Positions 27,303 to 37,232 are shown, counted from the stretch's first letter. The stretch: DNA of 64,000 nucleotides from Martelella alba (GCF_006516955.1 NZ_VHLG01000003.1:1-64000); one strand, 5' to 3'. Notes: a model not told the origin generated them from the letters alone. A program made the numbers and translations.

Positions 27303-28943
27303 ATGTCGATTTTTTCGCGCATGCCTGGTTTCAGTCATTTTCTATTTTTACTGTTTGTTACTCTGATATGTGCGTCCCTGCCTGCCCGGGCCGCCGATGA
27401 CCCCCGGGCGCTGATCAATCAGTTCGCAACCGCTTCTGGTTTCGACGCCATCGAGAAAAATGTTCAGGATCTTGCTGCAACCGGCGACCCGGCCATCGTT
27501 CCGGCCCTGAAAGCGCTTTCCGATGGTGATCTTTATGCTCGCAAGGATGATGGTGCCGTCTTCATCACCTCGAAAGGCTCGTCCAGCCGTGATCTGCTGC
27601 TCGCCGATCCGCTGACGGGGGAGCCTGCCGGAGAGGCATCCAAGCGCGATCTCGAAAAAATCAAGGTCAATAACAGTCTACGCCGCTCGATTGATGCCGC
27701 CCTTGCCGGACTGACGCTGATGAGCCCGGATCCTTCCGTGCGTCTTTCGGCGGCCCAGTCGATGCTGAAGGCGCCCTCGGAAGACAATCTTGCCCTGATC
27801 GAGCAGGCGCTTGCAAAAGAAGACAACAAGGACATCACCGCGACGCTGAAACAGGCCGAGGCGATTGCCATTCTCAATTCAGGCCGTTCTGATGCGGAAA
27901 AGAGCAAGGCGATCGAAAATGTCGCTGCGATCGGCGGTCGCGATGCGATTTCCATTCTGCTGGCCGCCCGTCCGAGCCTCGATGAAAGCCTTCAGGCCGA
28001 AGTGGATGCGGCCCAGAAAAAGATAGAGAAAAAGCTCGCCTTCTGGGATGCGCTGCAAAATGTCTGGTACGGCCTGTCGCTCGGCTCGGTCCTGCTGCTG
28101 GCGGCAATCGGCCTTGCCATCACCTTCGGCGTCATGGGTGTCATCAATATGGCGCATGGCGAAATGGTCATGCTCGGTGCCTATTCCACCTATATGGTGC
28201 AGGAGGTGATCCGCAATCATTTCCCCGGTCTCTTCGACTGGTCGCTGGCAATTGCCCTGCCGGTCGCCTTCATCATCACCGGTGCTGTCGGCCTGATCAT
28301 CGAACGCGGCGTGATCCGCTTTCTCTATGGCCGGCCGCTGGAAACGCTGCTGGCCACCTGGGGCGTGTCGCTGATCCTGCAGCAGGGCGTCAGAACCATT
28401 TTCGGTCCCACCAATCGCGAGGTTGGCAACCCGTCATGGATGTCCGGCTCGTTTGATCTCGGCGGTCTCGTGATCACCTGGAGCCGTCTGTGGATCATTC
28501 TTTTCTCGCTTGCTGTCTTCTTCGGATTGCTTGTGCTGATGAAACGCTCGGCCTTCGGCCTGCAGATGCGTGCCGTGACCCAGAACCGCCGCATGGCCGG
28601 CTCCATGGGGATCCGCACCGCCTGGGTGGATGCCTTCACCTTCGCGCTCGGCTCCGGTGTCGCCGGTCTTGCCGGTGTCGCACTGTCGCAGATCGACAAT
28701 GTCTCACCCAATCTCGGCCAGTCCTACATCATTGACTCATTCATGGTCGTGGTCTTCGGCGGGGTCGGCAATCTCTGGGGTACCTTTGTCGGTGCCTTCT
28801 CGCTCGGCATTCTCAACAAGTTCCTGGAGCCCTATGCCGGTGCTGTGCTGGGCAAAATCCTGGTGCTCGTTCTCATCATCCTCTTCATCCAGAAACGACC
28901 GCGCGGCCTGTTCGCGCTCAAGGGAAGGGCGATTGAAGCATGA
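27303..28943 (+). CDS. urtB: Urea ABC transporter, permease UrtB
   Basis: The 546-residue protein starts with a signal-like segment (LFVTLICASLPARA). A periplasmic helical repeat domain of about 230 residues follows, which is characteristic of UrtB and absent from plain LivH permeases. The LivH-like permease domain comes next with LGSVLLLAAIGLAITFGVMG, VINMAHGEMVMLGAY and FGGVGNLWGTFVGAFSLG. The ATG at 27303, after GGGGACGC, is chosen over 27207 because the upstream part is unlike the family. The gene overlaps urtC by four bases. Confidence 0.94.
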   Translation: MSIFSRMPGFSHFLFLLFVTLICASLPARAADDPRALINQFATASGFDAIEKNVQDLAATGDPAIVPALKALSDGDLYARKDDGAVFITSKGSSSRDLLLADPLTGEPAGEASKRDLEKIKVNNSLRRSIDAALAGLTLMSPDPSVRLSAAQSMLKAPSEDNLALIEQALAKEDNKDITATLKQAEAIAILNSGRSDAEKSKAIENVAAIGGRDAISILLAARPSLDESLQAEVDAAQKKIEKKLAFWDALQNVWYGLSLGSVLLLAAIGLAITFGVMGVINMAHGEMVMLGAYSTYMVQEVIRNHFPGLFDWSLAIALPVAFIITGAVGLIIERGVIRFLYGRPLETLLATWGVSLILQQGVRTIFGPTNREVGNPSWMSGSFDLGGLVITWSRLWIILFSLAVFFGLLVLMKRSAFGLQMRAVTQNRRMAGSMGIRTAWVDAFTFALGSGVAGLAGVALSQIDNVSPNLGQSYIIDSFMVVVFGGVGNLWGTFVGAFSLGILNKFLEPYAGAVLGKILVLVLIILFIQKRPRGLFALKGRAIEA

Positions 28944-30118
28944 TTACCGCCTTTGTACTCCGCGCGCTTGACCGCAAGATCGTCATCGCCATCGGCGTGC
29001 TGATCGCCATTGCCCTGATCGTGCCGGCGCTGATGCTGCTGTTGCCGGCATCGAGCCCCTTCCACATGCCGACCTATATGGTCTCGCTCGCCGGCAAATA
29101 TCTCTGCTATGCGCTTCTGGCACTGTCGCTGGATCTGGTCTGGGGCTTTTGCGGCATTCTCTCGCTCGGCCATGGCGCATTCTTCGCGCTCGGCGGCTAT
29201 TCCATGGGCATGTATCTGATGCGCCAGATCGGGTCGCGCGGTGTCTATGGCGATCCGATTCTGCCCGATTTCATGGTGTTCCTGAACTGGAAGGCGCTGC
29301 CATGGTTCTGGTACGGCTTCGACATGTTCTGGTTTGCGGCGCTGATGGTGCTGCTGGTGCCGGGTGCACTGGCCTTTGTTTTCGGCTGGTTTGCCTTCCG
29401 CTCCCGCGTCAACGGCGTCTATCTCTCGATCATTACCCAGGCCATGACCTATGCGCTGCTGCTCGCCTTCTTCCGCAATGATATGGGTTTCGGCGGCAAT
29501 AATGGTCTGACCGATTTCAAGGATATTCTCGGCTTTTCCGTCAGCGCCGATGCAACGCGGGCCGCACTCTTTGCCGCCTCGGCGCTGTTTCTGGCGCTCG
29601 GACTTCTGATTTCCTCGGCGATCGTGCGCTCCAAATACGGCAAGGTGCTGGTTGGTGTGCGTGATTCGGAGGCGCGCGTGCGCTTTCTCGGCTACCGGGT
29701 GGAGAATTACAAACTCTTCGCCTTTGTCGTCTCCGCGATGATGGCCGGTGTTGCCGGCGCGCTTTATGTGCCGCAGGTCGGCATCATCAATCCGGGTGAG
29801 TTTGCGCCTGCCAATTCCATTGAAGTAGTGATCTGGACGGCCGTCGGCGGCCGGGCAACACTGATCGGACCGATCATCGGCGCGGTGCTGGTCAATTTCG
29901 GCAAGACCATCTTCACCGGTCTGTTTCCCGAATTCTGGCTGTTTGCTCTGGGTGGTCTGTTCGTCGCAGTCACCCTGTTCCTGCCACGCGGAATTGTCGG
30001 CACGATGGGCGGCAAGCTGAAGCCCGCCGGACGCGCTGAGGCGGGCGCGATGGCTAAGATCAAGCAATCCGAGGCGCTGGAAGACGGCGTTGAGACCCAA
30101 GGGGAGGCTGCGCGATGA
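28940..30118 (+). CDS. urtC: Urea ABC transporter, permease UrtC
   Basis: This 392-residue LivM-like inner-membrane permease forms the channel with UrtB. Signatures are LSLDLVWGFCGILSLGHGAF, FGGNNGLTDFKDILGF and the EAA-like cytoplasmic loop RDSEARVRFLGYRVENYKLF. Start and stop overlap the neighbouring urtB and urtD by four bases each, so the operon is translationally coupled. Confidence 0.94.
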   Translation: MITAFVLRALDRKIVIAIGVLIAIALIVPALMLLLPASSPFHMPTYMVSLAGKYLCYALLALSLDLVWGFCGILSLGHGAFFALGGYSMGMYLMRQIGSRGVYGDPILPDFMVFLNWKALPWFWYGFDMFWFAALMVLLVPGALAFVFGWFAFRSRVNGVYLSIITQAMTYALLLAFFRNDMGFGGNNGLTDFKDILGFSVSADATRAALFAASALFLALGLLISSAIVRSKYGKVLVGVRDSEARVRFLGYRVENYKLFAFVVSAMMAGVAGALYVPQVGIINPGEFAPANSIEVVIWTAVGGRATLIGPIIGAVLVNFGKTIFTGLFPEFWLFALGGLFVAVTLFLPRGIVGTMGGKLKPAGRAEAGAMAKIKQSEALEDGVETQGEAAR

Positions 30119-30873
30119 GCCCGCAGGAAAAACGTGCCAAGAGCCTGCTCTATCTCGACAATGTCTCGGTTTCCTTCGACGGTTTCAAGGCGCTGAACAA
30201 GCTCTCATTCGTTATCGAGCCGGGCGAACTTCGCGCTGTGATTGGGCCCAATGGCGCTGGCAAGACGACGATGATGGATATCATCACCGGCAAGACACGG
30301 CCTGACGAAGGTGAGGTCTTCTTCGCCGACACGGTGGATCTGACCCGTCGCGACGAGGCCGATATCGCCCAGCTTGGCATTGGCCGAAAATTCCAGAAAC
30401 CAACGGTTTTTGAAGGTCACACGGTCTGGGACAATCTTGAGCTGGCGCTCAATCGAAGGCGCGGCGTGTTTTCGACGCTGCTCTATCGCCTGACCGGTGA
30501 GGATCATGACCGGATCGAGGAAATCCTCGACATCATCCGGATGAGTGCGCGCAAGGACGAGCTTGCCGCCAATCTTTCGCATGGCCAGAAACAATGGCTG
30601 GAGATCGGCATGCTGTTGGCGCAGGAGCCGAAGCTTTTGCTGGTCGATGAACCGGTCGCCGGCATGACCGATGCCGAAACGGTGGAGACCGCGCGGCTTT
30701 TACGCGAAATCGCCAAGGACCGCTCCGTGGTCGTGGTTGAGCATGATATGGGCTTTGTCCGCGACCTTGGCGTCAAGGTGACCTGCCTTGCCGAAGGCTC
30801 TGTTCTGGCAGAAGGTTCGATCGATTATGTTTCGAATGATCCGAAAGTCATTGAAAACTATCTGGGACGGTAG
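30115..30873 (+). CDS. urtD: Urea ABC transporter, ATP-binding protein UrtD
   Basis: This 252-residue LivG-type ATPase has Walker A GPNGAGKTTMMD, the signature NLSHGQKQWLEIGMLLAQ and Walker B LLLVDEPVAGMTDAE, followed by the H-loop VVVEHDMGFVRDL. The last residues YLGR match the usual UrtD end. Unlike the other junctions in this operon, 225 bases separate it from urtE, and a short frame fills that gap. Confidence 0.94.
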   Translation: MSPQEKRAKSLLYLDNVSVSFDGFKALNKLSFVIEPGELRAVIGPNGAGKTTMMDIITGKTRPDEGEVFFADTVDLTRRDEADIAQLGIGRKFQKPTVFEGHTVWDNLELALNRRRGVFSTLLYRLTGEDHDRIEEILDIIRMSARKDELAANLSHGQKQWLEIGMLLAQEPKLLLVDEPVAGMTDAETVETARLLREIAKDRSVVVVEHDMGFVRDLGVKVTCLAEGSVLAEGSIDYVSNDPKVIENYLGR

Positions 30874-30874
30874 G

Positions 30875-31105
30875 ATGAATATTTCTTCTGTCCGCTGCTT
30901 TTCACATTTTCGCCCTGCGGCAGCCGGGGACCTGGATTTGCGGCGCTGGATTTCTTCCAATCGGGATCCGGTGGCCCCTGATGAAACGGTCGAGCCGCCC
31001 CTGAATTTCATGGCTCGATCGGGCTCCAAGGTCCGCTATCCCCTGTCGCAGGGTCTTTTTATCGGTGCATATGTCACAAAGGCCGGGAGTGAAATCCGAT
31101 GCTGA
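30875..31105 (+). CDS. Possible small protein between urtD and urtE
   Basis: An ATG one base after the urtD stop opens a 76-codon frame that ends seven bases inside urtE, as if to couple translation across the gap. The predicted protein starts MNISSVRCFSHF and has no signal peptide, membrane helix or familiar motif. No strong ribosome-binding site is needed if it is coupled to urtD. It could equally be a chance frame in a spacer. Confidence 0.25.
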   Translation: MNISSVRCFSHFRPAAAGDLDLRRWISSNRDPVAPDETVEPPLNFMARSGSKVRYPLSQGLFIGAYVTKAGSEIRC

Positions 31106-31794
31106 AGATCGACAACGTCAATCTCCATTATGGCGCGGCGCAGGCGTTGCGCGGGGTTTCACTTGAGGCCGAAATGGGCAAGATCACCTGCGTTCTGGGG
31201 CGCAATGGCGTCGGAAAGTCTTCGCTGCTGCGCGCCGTGACAGGCCAGCATCCGGTCTCCGGCGGGACAATCCACTTCAACGATCAGGAACTGAGCGGGC
31301 TTGCGCCCTATGTACGGGCCAAGCTCGGCGTCGGCTATGTGCCGCAGGGGCGCGAGATCTTTCCACTTTTGACTGTTCAGGAAAATCTGGAGACTGGTTT
31401 TGCGCCGCTTCCCGCTTCCCAGCGCACCATTCCCGATGACATTTTCAGCCTGTTTCCGGTGCTGCAATCCATGCTGAAGCGCCGGGGCGGTGATCTGTCT
31501 GGCGGACAGCAGCAGCAGCTTGCCATTGGCAGGGCCATGGTTACGCGGCCGAAAATTCTCGTGCTGGACGAGCCGACGGAGGGCATTCAGCCCTCGATCA
31601 TCAAGGATATCGGCCGGGCGATCCGCTATTTGCGCGATTCCACCGGCATGGCGATCCTGCTGGTCGAGCAATATCTCGATTTCTGCCGTGAACTGGCCGA
31701 TCAGGTCTATATTATGGACCGTGGCGAGATCGTGCATCAAGGCCCTGCCGAAACCCTTGATACGCCGGAAGCACGCCGACATCTGACGGTTTGA
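31099..31794 (+). CDS. urtE: Urea ABC transporter, ATP-binding protein UrtE
   Basis: This 231-residue LivF-type ATPase has Walker A GRNGVGKSSLLRAV, the Q-loop region VPQGREIFPLLTVQENLE, the signature DLSGGQQQQLAIGRAMVT, Walker B ILVLDEPTEGIQPS and the H-loop LLVEQYLDF. It completes the urea importer. A terminator-like hairpin at 32074-32109 lies before ureD. Confidence 0.94.
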   Translation: MLKIDNVNLHYGAAQALRGVSLEAEMGKITCVLGRNGVGKSSLLRAVTGQHPVSGGTIHFNDQELSGLAPYVRAKLGVGYVPQGREIFPLLTVQENLETGFAPLPASQRTIPDDIFSLFPVLQSMLKRRGGDLSGGQQQQLAIGRAMVTRPKILVLDEPTEGIQPSIIKDIGRAIRYLRDSTGMAILLVEQYLDFCRELADQVYIMDRGEIVHQGPAETLDTPEARRHLTV

Positions 31795-32073
31795 AACCAT
31801 TTACTGTGGCCCTCTTTCGCCGTCGCAGGGTGCTCGGCCTGGCGATGGATTATTCTTGCGCAATATGTGGAATTTTCTGGTCTTTTTTGCCATGAACACC
31901 TCAAAATGCGTCGTAGAGCCGGTTTTGCGACTAGAATGTTGGATTATTCTTTCAATTTTGTCCTGACTTTTTTCACCTGTAGGCGGTGCGGGTGATGCTT
32001 CCATTCGCACTCTGCAGCGTTTTTAAGCGACGCCTGGTAAGGCCTGCTTTGTGCCGTGCCGGAAAAAGAGGCG

Positions 32074-32109
32074 ATGCCCTGTTCTGATCGTTTTAGATCG
32101 GGCATTTTT
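32074..32109 (+). terminator. Likely terminator between urtE and ureD
   Basis: ATGCCC at 32074-32079 pairs with GGGCAT at 32100-32105, with an inner GATC/GATC pairing and a following TTTTT run. It would separate the urt and ure transcripts, leaving ureD with its own promoter. Confidence 0.45.
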
Positions 32110-32114
32110 GAAGA

Positions 32115-32130
32115 CGGCATGAAACTTGCT
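32115..32130 (+). promoter_or_regulatory. Possible sigma-54 promoter upstream of ureD
   Basis: CGGCATGAAACTTGCT has GG and GC exactly ten bases apart and differs at two conserved positions from the sigma-54 consensus TGGCACG-N4-TTGCW. It lies 79 bases before the ureD start and directly after a likely terminator. Nitrogen-controlled urease genes are often sigma-54/NtrC dependent. The rest of the 31795-32208 gap is AT-rich and shows no gene. Confidence 0.35.
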
Positions 32131-32208
32131 TTGACCTCTTGCAGAAAACAATTTTGCATGAGGAAACGGCATGGGCAACGCATCTGGTTGCGACAGGGAG
32201 GCGCATTT

Positions 32209-33048
32209 ATGGAGGTCGAGGAACAACTGCTGGAACCGGTCATGACGCCACGGCCACAGCGGACTTTCGGTAAAGGCGAGCTTGTTGCAAAGCTTGCCGC
32301 GGGGCGGACCCGCATTGATCAACTCTATCAGGAGGGGGCGGCGAAGATACGTCTTCCTGAAAGCTTCGATGAACGTATGGAAGCGGTTCTGATCAATACG
32401 TCGGGCGGGCTGACCGGCGGCGATCAGCTGCGCTGGGTCGTCGAAGCCCGCGATGGTACATCTGTCACGGTGACCACGCAGGCCTGCGAGAAGATCTACC
32501 GATCCGACAGTGGTCCGGCGATGATCGATGCCGAAATCGCGGTCGGCGAGAATGCCCGTCTGGACTGGCTGCCGCAGGAAACCATTCTGTTTGACGAGGC
32601 GGCATTGAATCGCCGCCTTGATGTCGATCTCGCGGAGACAGCGGAATTCGTTGCTGTGGAAGCGGTGCTGCTCGGCCGCAAGGCCATGGGCGAGGCGGTT
32701 GGCATGGGGCATTTCCGTGATCGCTGGCGTGTCCGGCGCGGCGGGCAATTGCTGCATGCCGAAGATGTGCGCATGACCGGTGATATCGAACATCTTGTGG
32801 CGCAGTCGGCGATTCTCGGCGGTGAGGTGGCCTTTGCCACTCTGCTCTATTGCGGTGCGCGCACGGAAGCGCTTCTGCCGAAACTGCGTGATGTTCTGGG
32901 TGATGCCGGGGCCGGTGCCAGTGCGTGGAACGGCAAGCTGGTCGCCCGGATTGTGGCCGCCGACGGTTACGCCTTGCGAAAATTGCTGATTCCGGCGCTA
33001 AAGGTCTTGCGCGAGGATCAAATCATGCCGAAAGTCTGGCATCTCTAG
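32209..33048 (+). CDS. ureD: Urease accessory protein UreD
   Basis: UreD is a scaffold of the UreDFG chaperone complex that delivers nickel to apo-urease. The 279-residue protein has the typical LINTSGGLTGGDQLRW, VTTQACEKIYRS and ARLDWLPQETILFDEAALNR. The ATG at 32209 is preceded by AGGGAGG; upstream in-frame ATGs back to 32056 would translate the promoter region. Confidence 0.93.
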   Translation: MEVEEQLLEPVMTPRPQRTFGKGELVAKLAAGRTRIDQLYQEGAAKIRLPESFDERMEAVLINTSGGLTGGDQLRWVVEARDGTSVTVTTQACEKIYRSDSGPAMIDAEIAVGENARLDWLPQETILFDEAALNRRLDVDLAETAEFVAVEAVLLGRKAMGEAVGMGHFRDRWRVRRGGQLLHAEDVRMTGDIEHLVAQSAILGGEVAFATLLYCGARTEALLPKLRDVLGDAGAGASAWNGKLVARIVAADGYALRKLLIPALKVLREDQIMPKVWHL

Positions 33049-33131
33049 TGATATGGGGTTCGCACCGGATTTAACATATCCGGTCGTGCGAAGCGGCGGG
33101 ATGCCGTGACAGTTGAGGAACAGGAACAAGC

Positions 33132-33434
33132 ATGAATCTGACGCCGAGAGAAAAGGACAAGCTGCTCATCTCCATGGCCGCCATGGTGGCGCGGCGCCGG
33201 CTGGAACGGGGCGTCAAGCTCAACTGGCCGGAGGCAATTGCGCTGATCACCGATTTCGTGGTCGAGGGCGCGCGTGACGGCCGTCCGGTGGCCGAGCTGA
33301 TGGAGGCCGGTGCCCATGTGCTGACCCGTGAACAGGTGATGGAAGGCGTCTCGGAAATGATCCATGATGTCCAGGTCGAGGCGACCTTCCCGGATGGCAC
33401 CAAGCTGGTTACGGTTCACGAGCCGATCCGGTAA
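33132..33434 (+). CDS. ureA: Urease subunit gamma
   Basis: UreA is the small structural subunit of urease. The 100-residue protein begins [20 protein letters not shown] and contains [20 protein letters not shown] and the C-terminal [15 protein letters not shown], all typical. It lies 83 bases after ureD and 22 bases before a GFA-type gene. Confidence 0.95.
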   Translation: MNLTPREKDKLLISMAAMVARRRLERGVKLNWPEAIALITDFVVEGARDGRPVAELMEAGAHVLTREQVMEGVSEMIHDVQVEATFPDGTKLVTVHEPIR

Positions 33435-33456
33435 GAATTGGCCGGAGGAGGGGGCG

Positions 33457-33816
33457 ATGAGCACAAAGCATTATCACGGTAGCTGTCAGTGCGGCGCGGT
33501 TGATTTCGATGTCGATATCGATCTTGGCTTTACCGCTGTGTGCAACTGTTCGCGTTGCCGCCGCCTCGGCTCGGTTCTGGCCTTCACATCGCCATCCGAC
33601 TTCACCTTGAACAGCGGCGCTGATGTGCTGACGGACTATCTTTTCAACAAGCACACGATCCGCCATCAATTCTGCAGTGTCTGCGGTATTGAGGCCTTCG
33701 CTTTCGGGAAGGTGCCCGGCGATGGCAGTGAGATGGTGGCGGTCAATGTCAATTGCCTCGATGGTGTGGATGCGCGTTCTCTGCCGTCCAAGCCTTTCGA
33801 TGGCGCATCGCTTTAG
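33457..33816 (+). CDS. GFA/CENP-V-type zinc protein inside the urease operon
   Basis: This 119-residue protein has the complete GFA (glutathione-dependent formaldehyde-activating enzyme/CENP-V) zinc pattern: [17 protein letters not shown] and [13 protein letters not shown] domains bind two zinc ions and may bind glutathione, but most are uncharacterised. It sits between ureA and ureB, 22 bases after ureA, so it is co-transcribed with urease. It is not part of the urease enzyme; small passenger genes of this sort occur between ure genes in several Rhizobiales. Confidence 0.83.
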   Translation: MSTKHYHGSCQCGAVDFDVDIDLGFTAVCNCSRCRRLGSVLAFTSPSDFTLNSGADVLTDYLFNKHTIRHQFCSVCGIEAFAFGKVPGDGSEMVAVNVNCLDGVDARSLPSKPFDGASL

Positions 33817-33848
33817 CGCGATGGCGAAATGAGCGGAGCAACGAAAAA

Positions 33849-34154
33849 ATGATCCCAGGTGAAGTGATTACCGCCGCAGGCGATATCGAGATCAATGCCG
33901 GTCTGGAAACAGTGACACTGACGGTTTCCAATACCGGTGACCGGCCGGTGCAGGTCGGCAGCCATTATCATTTCTATGAAACCAATGCCGGGCTTGATTT
34001 CGAGCGCGACAAGGCCCGCGGCATGCGGCTCGATATTCCAGCCGGTACAGCGGTGCGTTTCGAGCCGGGCCAGACCCGTGATGTGACCCTTGTGCCTTTC
34101 GCCGGAAACAGGACGGTTTACGGTTTTCGCCAGCAGGTTATGGGCAAGCTCTAG
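33849..34154 (+). CDS. ureB: Urease subunit beta
   Basis: The 101-residue protein matches Ure[38 protein letters not shown], then [20 protein letters not shown] and [16 protein letters not shown]. It assembles with UreA and UreC into the trimer of heterotrimers. The start at 33849 is unambiguous because the family begins MIPGE. Confidence 0.95.
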   Translation: MIPGEVITAAGDIEINAGLETVTLTVSNTGDRPVQVGSHYHFYETNAGLDFERDKARGMRLDIPAGTAVRFEPGQTRDVTLVPFAGNRTVYGFRQQVMGKL

Positions 34155-34171
34155 AGGCGCGGGGCCGGCAG

Positions 34172-34660
34172 ATGGGGAGGCGATGTTGTGATGGTGTGCC
34201 GGTGCGGATGCTGTGCACGGGGGTGATGCTGCTGCTGCCGGTTGCCGCCATGGCTGGTGACGCGCTTGCCTGCGGTGCGGCGGCGACGCCTGCTGAACGT
34301 CTCAACTGTGCCGAGGACGTGTTCAGGGAAAGCGATGAAAGCCTGTCGAGTTCCTTTGCTGCGACGCTGCTTTTGGCCGGGCGTCTCGACGGGAGCCTGC
34401 CGAAAGGTCAAAGCGGGGCTGCGGCTTCCTTGATGCGGTCGCAGCGGGCCTGGGTTGATTATCGCGACAGCGCATGCACGTCGCGGGGGTTTTTATTTCG
34501 CGGCACGGAGGATGAGACATTCATCGTTTCGCGCTGCATGAATGAATTGACGCTTGAGCGGCTTCACTGTCTTGACCGGATGCAGAAAGTGATATTGCTC
34601 CGGCTTGAGGGCGAACAGGCTGACAAGGGGAAATCCGCCTTCCGTTCCCCGGTGAACTGA
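34172..34660 (+). CDS. LprI-like (DUF1311) secreted protein in the urease operon
   Basis: The 162-residue frame has an N-terminal signal peptide ([18 protein letters not shown], cleavage near AMA-GDALA). The lysozyme-inhibitor LprI/DUF1311 pattern follows: paired cysteines, [18 protein letters not shown] and a C-terminal [13 protein letters not shown]. It is expected in the periplasm; whether it inhibits lysozyme is not known. The ATG at 34172 and an inner ATG at 34208 are both possible starts. It lies between ureB and ureC and looks like a passenger gene of the operon. Confidence 0.75.
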   Translation: MGRRCCDGVPVRMLCTGVMLLLPVAAMAGDALACGAAATPAERLNCAEDVFRESDESLSSSFAATLLLAGRLDGSLPKGQSGAAASLMRSQRAWVDYRDSACTSRGFLFRGTEDETFIVSRCMNELTLERLHCLDRMQKVILLRLEGEQADKGKSAFRSPVN

Positions 34661-34781
34661 GGCACATATCGAAAATATCTCTGCGGCCGCGTCCGAGTGG
34701 CTGGCGGTTATGATCAGAAATGGGATGGAGCGCGCCTGTGAATGGCGCGGATCCGTCGGAACAACCAGAGGGAAGCTGTCC

Positions 34782-36494
34782 ATGCCTTTCAAAATGTCCC
34801 GCGCCGCCTATGCCGGCATGTTCGGCCCGACCACCGGCGACAAGGTCCGTCTTGCCGATACCGAGCTTTTCATCGAGGTCGAGAAGGACTTCACCCATTA
34901 TGGTGACGAGGTGAAGTTTGGCGGCGGCAAGGTGATCCGCGATGGCATGGGGCAGTCGCAGGCAACACGGGCCGAAGGCGCAGTCGATACTGTGATCACC
35001 AATGCGCTGATCATTGATCACTGGGGCATCGTCAAGGCCGATATCGGCATCAAGGACGGTCGCATCGTTGCCATCGGCAAGGCGGGCAATCCGGACACGC
35101 AAAAGGGGGTCGATATCATCGTCGGCCCCGGTACCGAGGCGATTGCGGCCGAGGGCAAGATCATCACCGCTGGCGGCATGGACGCGCATATCCATTTCAT
35201 CTGCCCGCAGCAGATCGAGGAAGCGCTGATGTCTGGCCTCACCTGCATGCTGGGCGGTGGCACAGGCCCGGCGCATGGCACGCTCGCCACCACCTGCACG
35301 CCCGGCCCCTGGCATATTGAGCGCATGATCGAGGCGGCGGATGCTTTCCCCATGAACCTCGCCTTTGCCGGCAAGGGCAATGCCTCGCTGCCGGGTGCGC
35401 TTGAGGAAATGGTGCTGGGCGGCGCTGCGGCACTGAAGCTGCACGAGGACTGGGGCACCACGCCTGCGGCGATCGACAACTGCCTCGCCGTTGCCGACCG
35501 GTATGACGTTCAGGTTATGATTCACACCGATACGCTGAACGAGAGCGGCTTTGTCGAGGATACGGTCAATGCATTCAAGGGCCGTACCATTCACGCTTTC
35601 CACACGGAAGGCGCCGGTGGCGGCCATGCACCCGATATTATCAAGATCTGCGGCCAGTCGAATGTCATTCCGTCATCGACCAACCCGACCCGGCCCTACA
35701 CACAGAACACCATTGCCGAACATCTCGACATGCTGATGGTCTGCCATCACCTGTCCTCGTCGATCCCGGAAGATATCGCCTTTGCCGAAAGCCGCATCCG
35801 CAAGGAAACCATCGCGGCAGAAGACATTCTTCACGACATGGGCGCGTTTTCGATCATCTCGTCCGACAGCCAGGCCATGGGCCGTGTCGGCGAAGTGGCG
35901 ATCCGCACCTGGCAGACGGCCGACAAGATGAAGCGTCAGCGCGGACGCCTGGCGGAAGAAACCGGCGATAACGACAATTTCCGCGTCAAGCGCTACATCG
36001 CCAAATATACGATCAACCCGGCAATCGCCCATGGTCTTTCCCATGAAATCGGCTCGGTTGAAGTCGGCAAGCGGGCGGATCTGGTGATGTGGAGCCCGGC
36101 CATGTTCTCGGTCAAGCCGGATCTGGTTCTGCTTGGCGGCATGATCGCAGCTGCCCCGATGGGTGATCCCAATGCCTCGATCCCGACGCCGCAGCCGATG
36201 CATTATCGCTACATGTTCGGTGCCTATGGCAAGGCGCGGACCAATTCCTCCGTCACCTTCGTCTCCGAGGCCTCGCTTGATGCCGGCCTGTCACACAAGC
36301 TTGGCGTTGCCAAGCAGCTGGTTGCGGTGAAAAACACCCGCGGCGGCATCTCCAAGGCCTCCATGGTGCATAACAGCGCCACGCCGGAAATCTCCGTCGA
36401 CCCGGAAACCTATGCGGTGCACGCCAATGGCGAACTTCTGACCTGCGAACCGGCCACCGTTCTGCCGATGGCGCAGCGTTATTTCCTGTTCTGA
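34782..36494 (+). CDS. ureC: Urease subunit alpha (catalytic)
   Basis: UreC hydrolyses urea to ammonia and carbamate at a dinuclear nickel centre. The 570-residue protein has every active-site residue: His136 and His138 in [11 protein letters not shown], the carbamylated Lys219 in LKLHEDWG, His248 in [11 protein letters not shown], the [12 protein letters not shown] loop, CHHL on the mobile flap and Asp362 in SSDSQAMGR. The start [20 protein letters not shown] is conserved. Maturation requires ureEFG, which lie 6 kb downstream. Confidence 0.97.
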   Translation: MPFKMSRAAYAGMFGPTTGDKVRLADTELFIEVEKDFTHYGDEVKFGGGKVIRDGMGQSQATRAEGAVDTVITNALIIDHWGIVKADIGIKDGRIVAIGKAGNPDTQKGVDIIVGPGTEAIAAEGKIITAGGMDAHIHFICPQQIEEALMSGLTCMLGGGTGPAHGTLATTCTPGPWHIERMIEAADAFPMNLAFAGKGNASLPGALEEMVLGGAAALKLHEDWGTTPAAIDNCLAVADRYDVQVMIHTDTLNESGFVEDTVNAFKGRTIHAFHTEGAGGGHAPDIIKICGQSNVIPSSTNPTRPYTQNTIAEHLDMLMVCHHLSSSIPEDIAFAESRIRKETIAAEDILHDMGAFSIISSDSQAMGRVGEVAIRTWQTADKMKRQRGRLAEETGDNDNFRVKRYIAKYTINPAIAHGLSHEIGSVEVGKRADLVMWSPAMFSVKPDLVLLGGMIAAAPMGDPNASIPTPQPMHYRYMFGAYGKARTNSSVTFVSEASLDAGLSHKLGVAKQLVAVKNTRGGISKASMVHNSATPEISVDPETYAVHANGELLTCEPATVLPMAQRYFLF

Positions 36495-36503
36495 GGCGGC
36501 GCG

Positions 36504-37115
36504 GTGTCGATCGCCTGGGAATTGTTCATTCCGGCCTGTTTCGCACTGAACTGTGCGCCGGGGCCGAACAATATGCTGGCCTTTTCCAATGGCGCCCGGC
36601 TCGGTATCGTGCCGGGGATCATCGGCGGCACGGGGCGGATCCCGGCCTTTACCATGCTGATCGCGATCACGGTCGTCGGGCTTGGAGCGGTGCTGGCCGC
36701 CTCGGCAACCGCTTTCACCGTGGTGAAGCTGATCGGTGCGGTCTATCTTGTTTATGTCGGGGTGCAGATCTTGCGTAAGGCGCGCGCGCTTGCCGAAATG
36801 CAGGCAAGCGCGGTCCGGCTGATCGATCTGGCGAAGCGCGATTTTTCGATCGCGATCACCAATCCCAAGGCGATTGCCATCTTCACCGCCTTCTTTCCGC
36901 AATTTGTTACCCCCGGCGATGCGGTCTGGCACCAGCTTGCCCTTCTGGGGGTGGCCTTTCTGGTGATGGAGGTCGTGGCCGTGGCGCTTTACGTGCTGGC
37001 CGGGGCATTGCTTGGCCGTTTCATCAAATCCAACCGCATCTTCGTCAATCTCAACCGGCTGGTTGGTTTTGCGATGATTTTCGCCGGTGGATCCATGGCG
37101 ATTTCGCGCCACTGA
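36504..37115 (+). CDS. LysE/RhtB-family amino-acid exporter
   Basis: This 203-residue membrane protein has the LysE signature in ALNCAPGPNNMLAFSNGARLG and AFTVVKLIGAVYLVYVGVQ, with six predicted helices. The start is GTG at 36504, nine bases after the ureC stop, so it is likely co-transcribed with urease. Export of a basic or neutral amino acid is expected, but the substrate cannot be named. A link to ammonia handling would be speculation. Confidence 0.83.
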   Translation: MSIAWELFIPACFALNCAPGPNNMLAFSNGARLGIVPGIIGGTGRIPAFTMLIAITVVGLGAVLAASATAFTVVKLIGAVYLVYVGVQILRKARALAEMQASAVRLIDLAKRDFSIAITNPKAIAIFTAFFPQFVTPGDAVWHQLALLGVAFLVMEVVAVALYVLAGALLGRFIKSNRIFVNLNRLVGFAMIFAGGSMAISRH

Positions 37116-37232
37116 TCCATCGCAATTGGTTCTGTCGATATCAGCAACTTTCATTGAAACCTCCATTTCGCGTCATTGACCGGGCAATGGCCGCCGACGG
37201 ATAATCCGCGTCCTCAACGGCAGGGGCGTGTG

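Noticed and set aside
28832-30100. 422-codon minus-strand frame
   Set aside because: It is antisense to urtC and has the His/Gln/Arg-rich composition of an antisense shadow.
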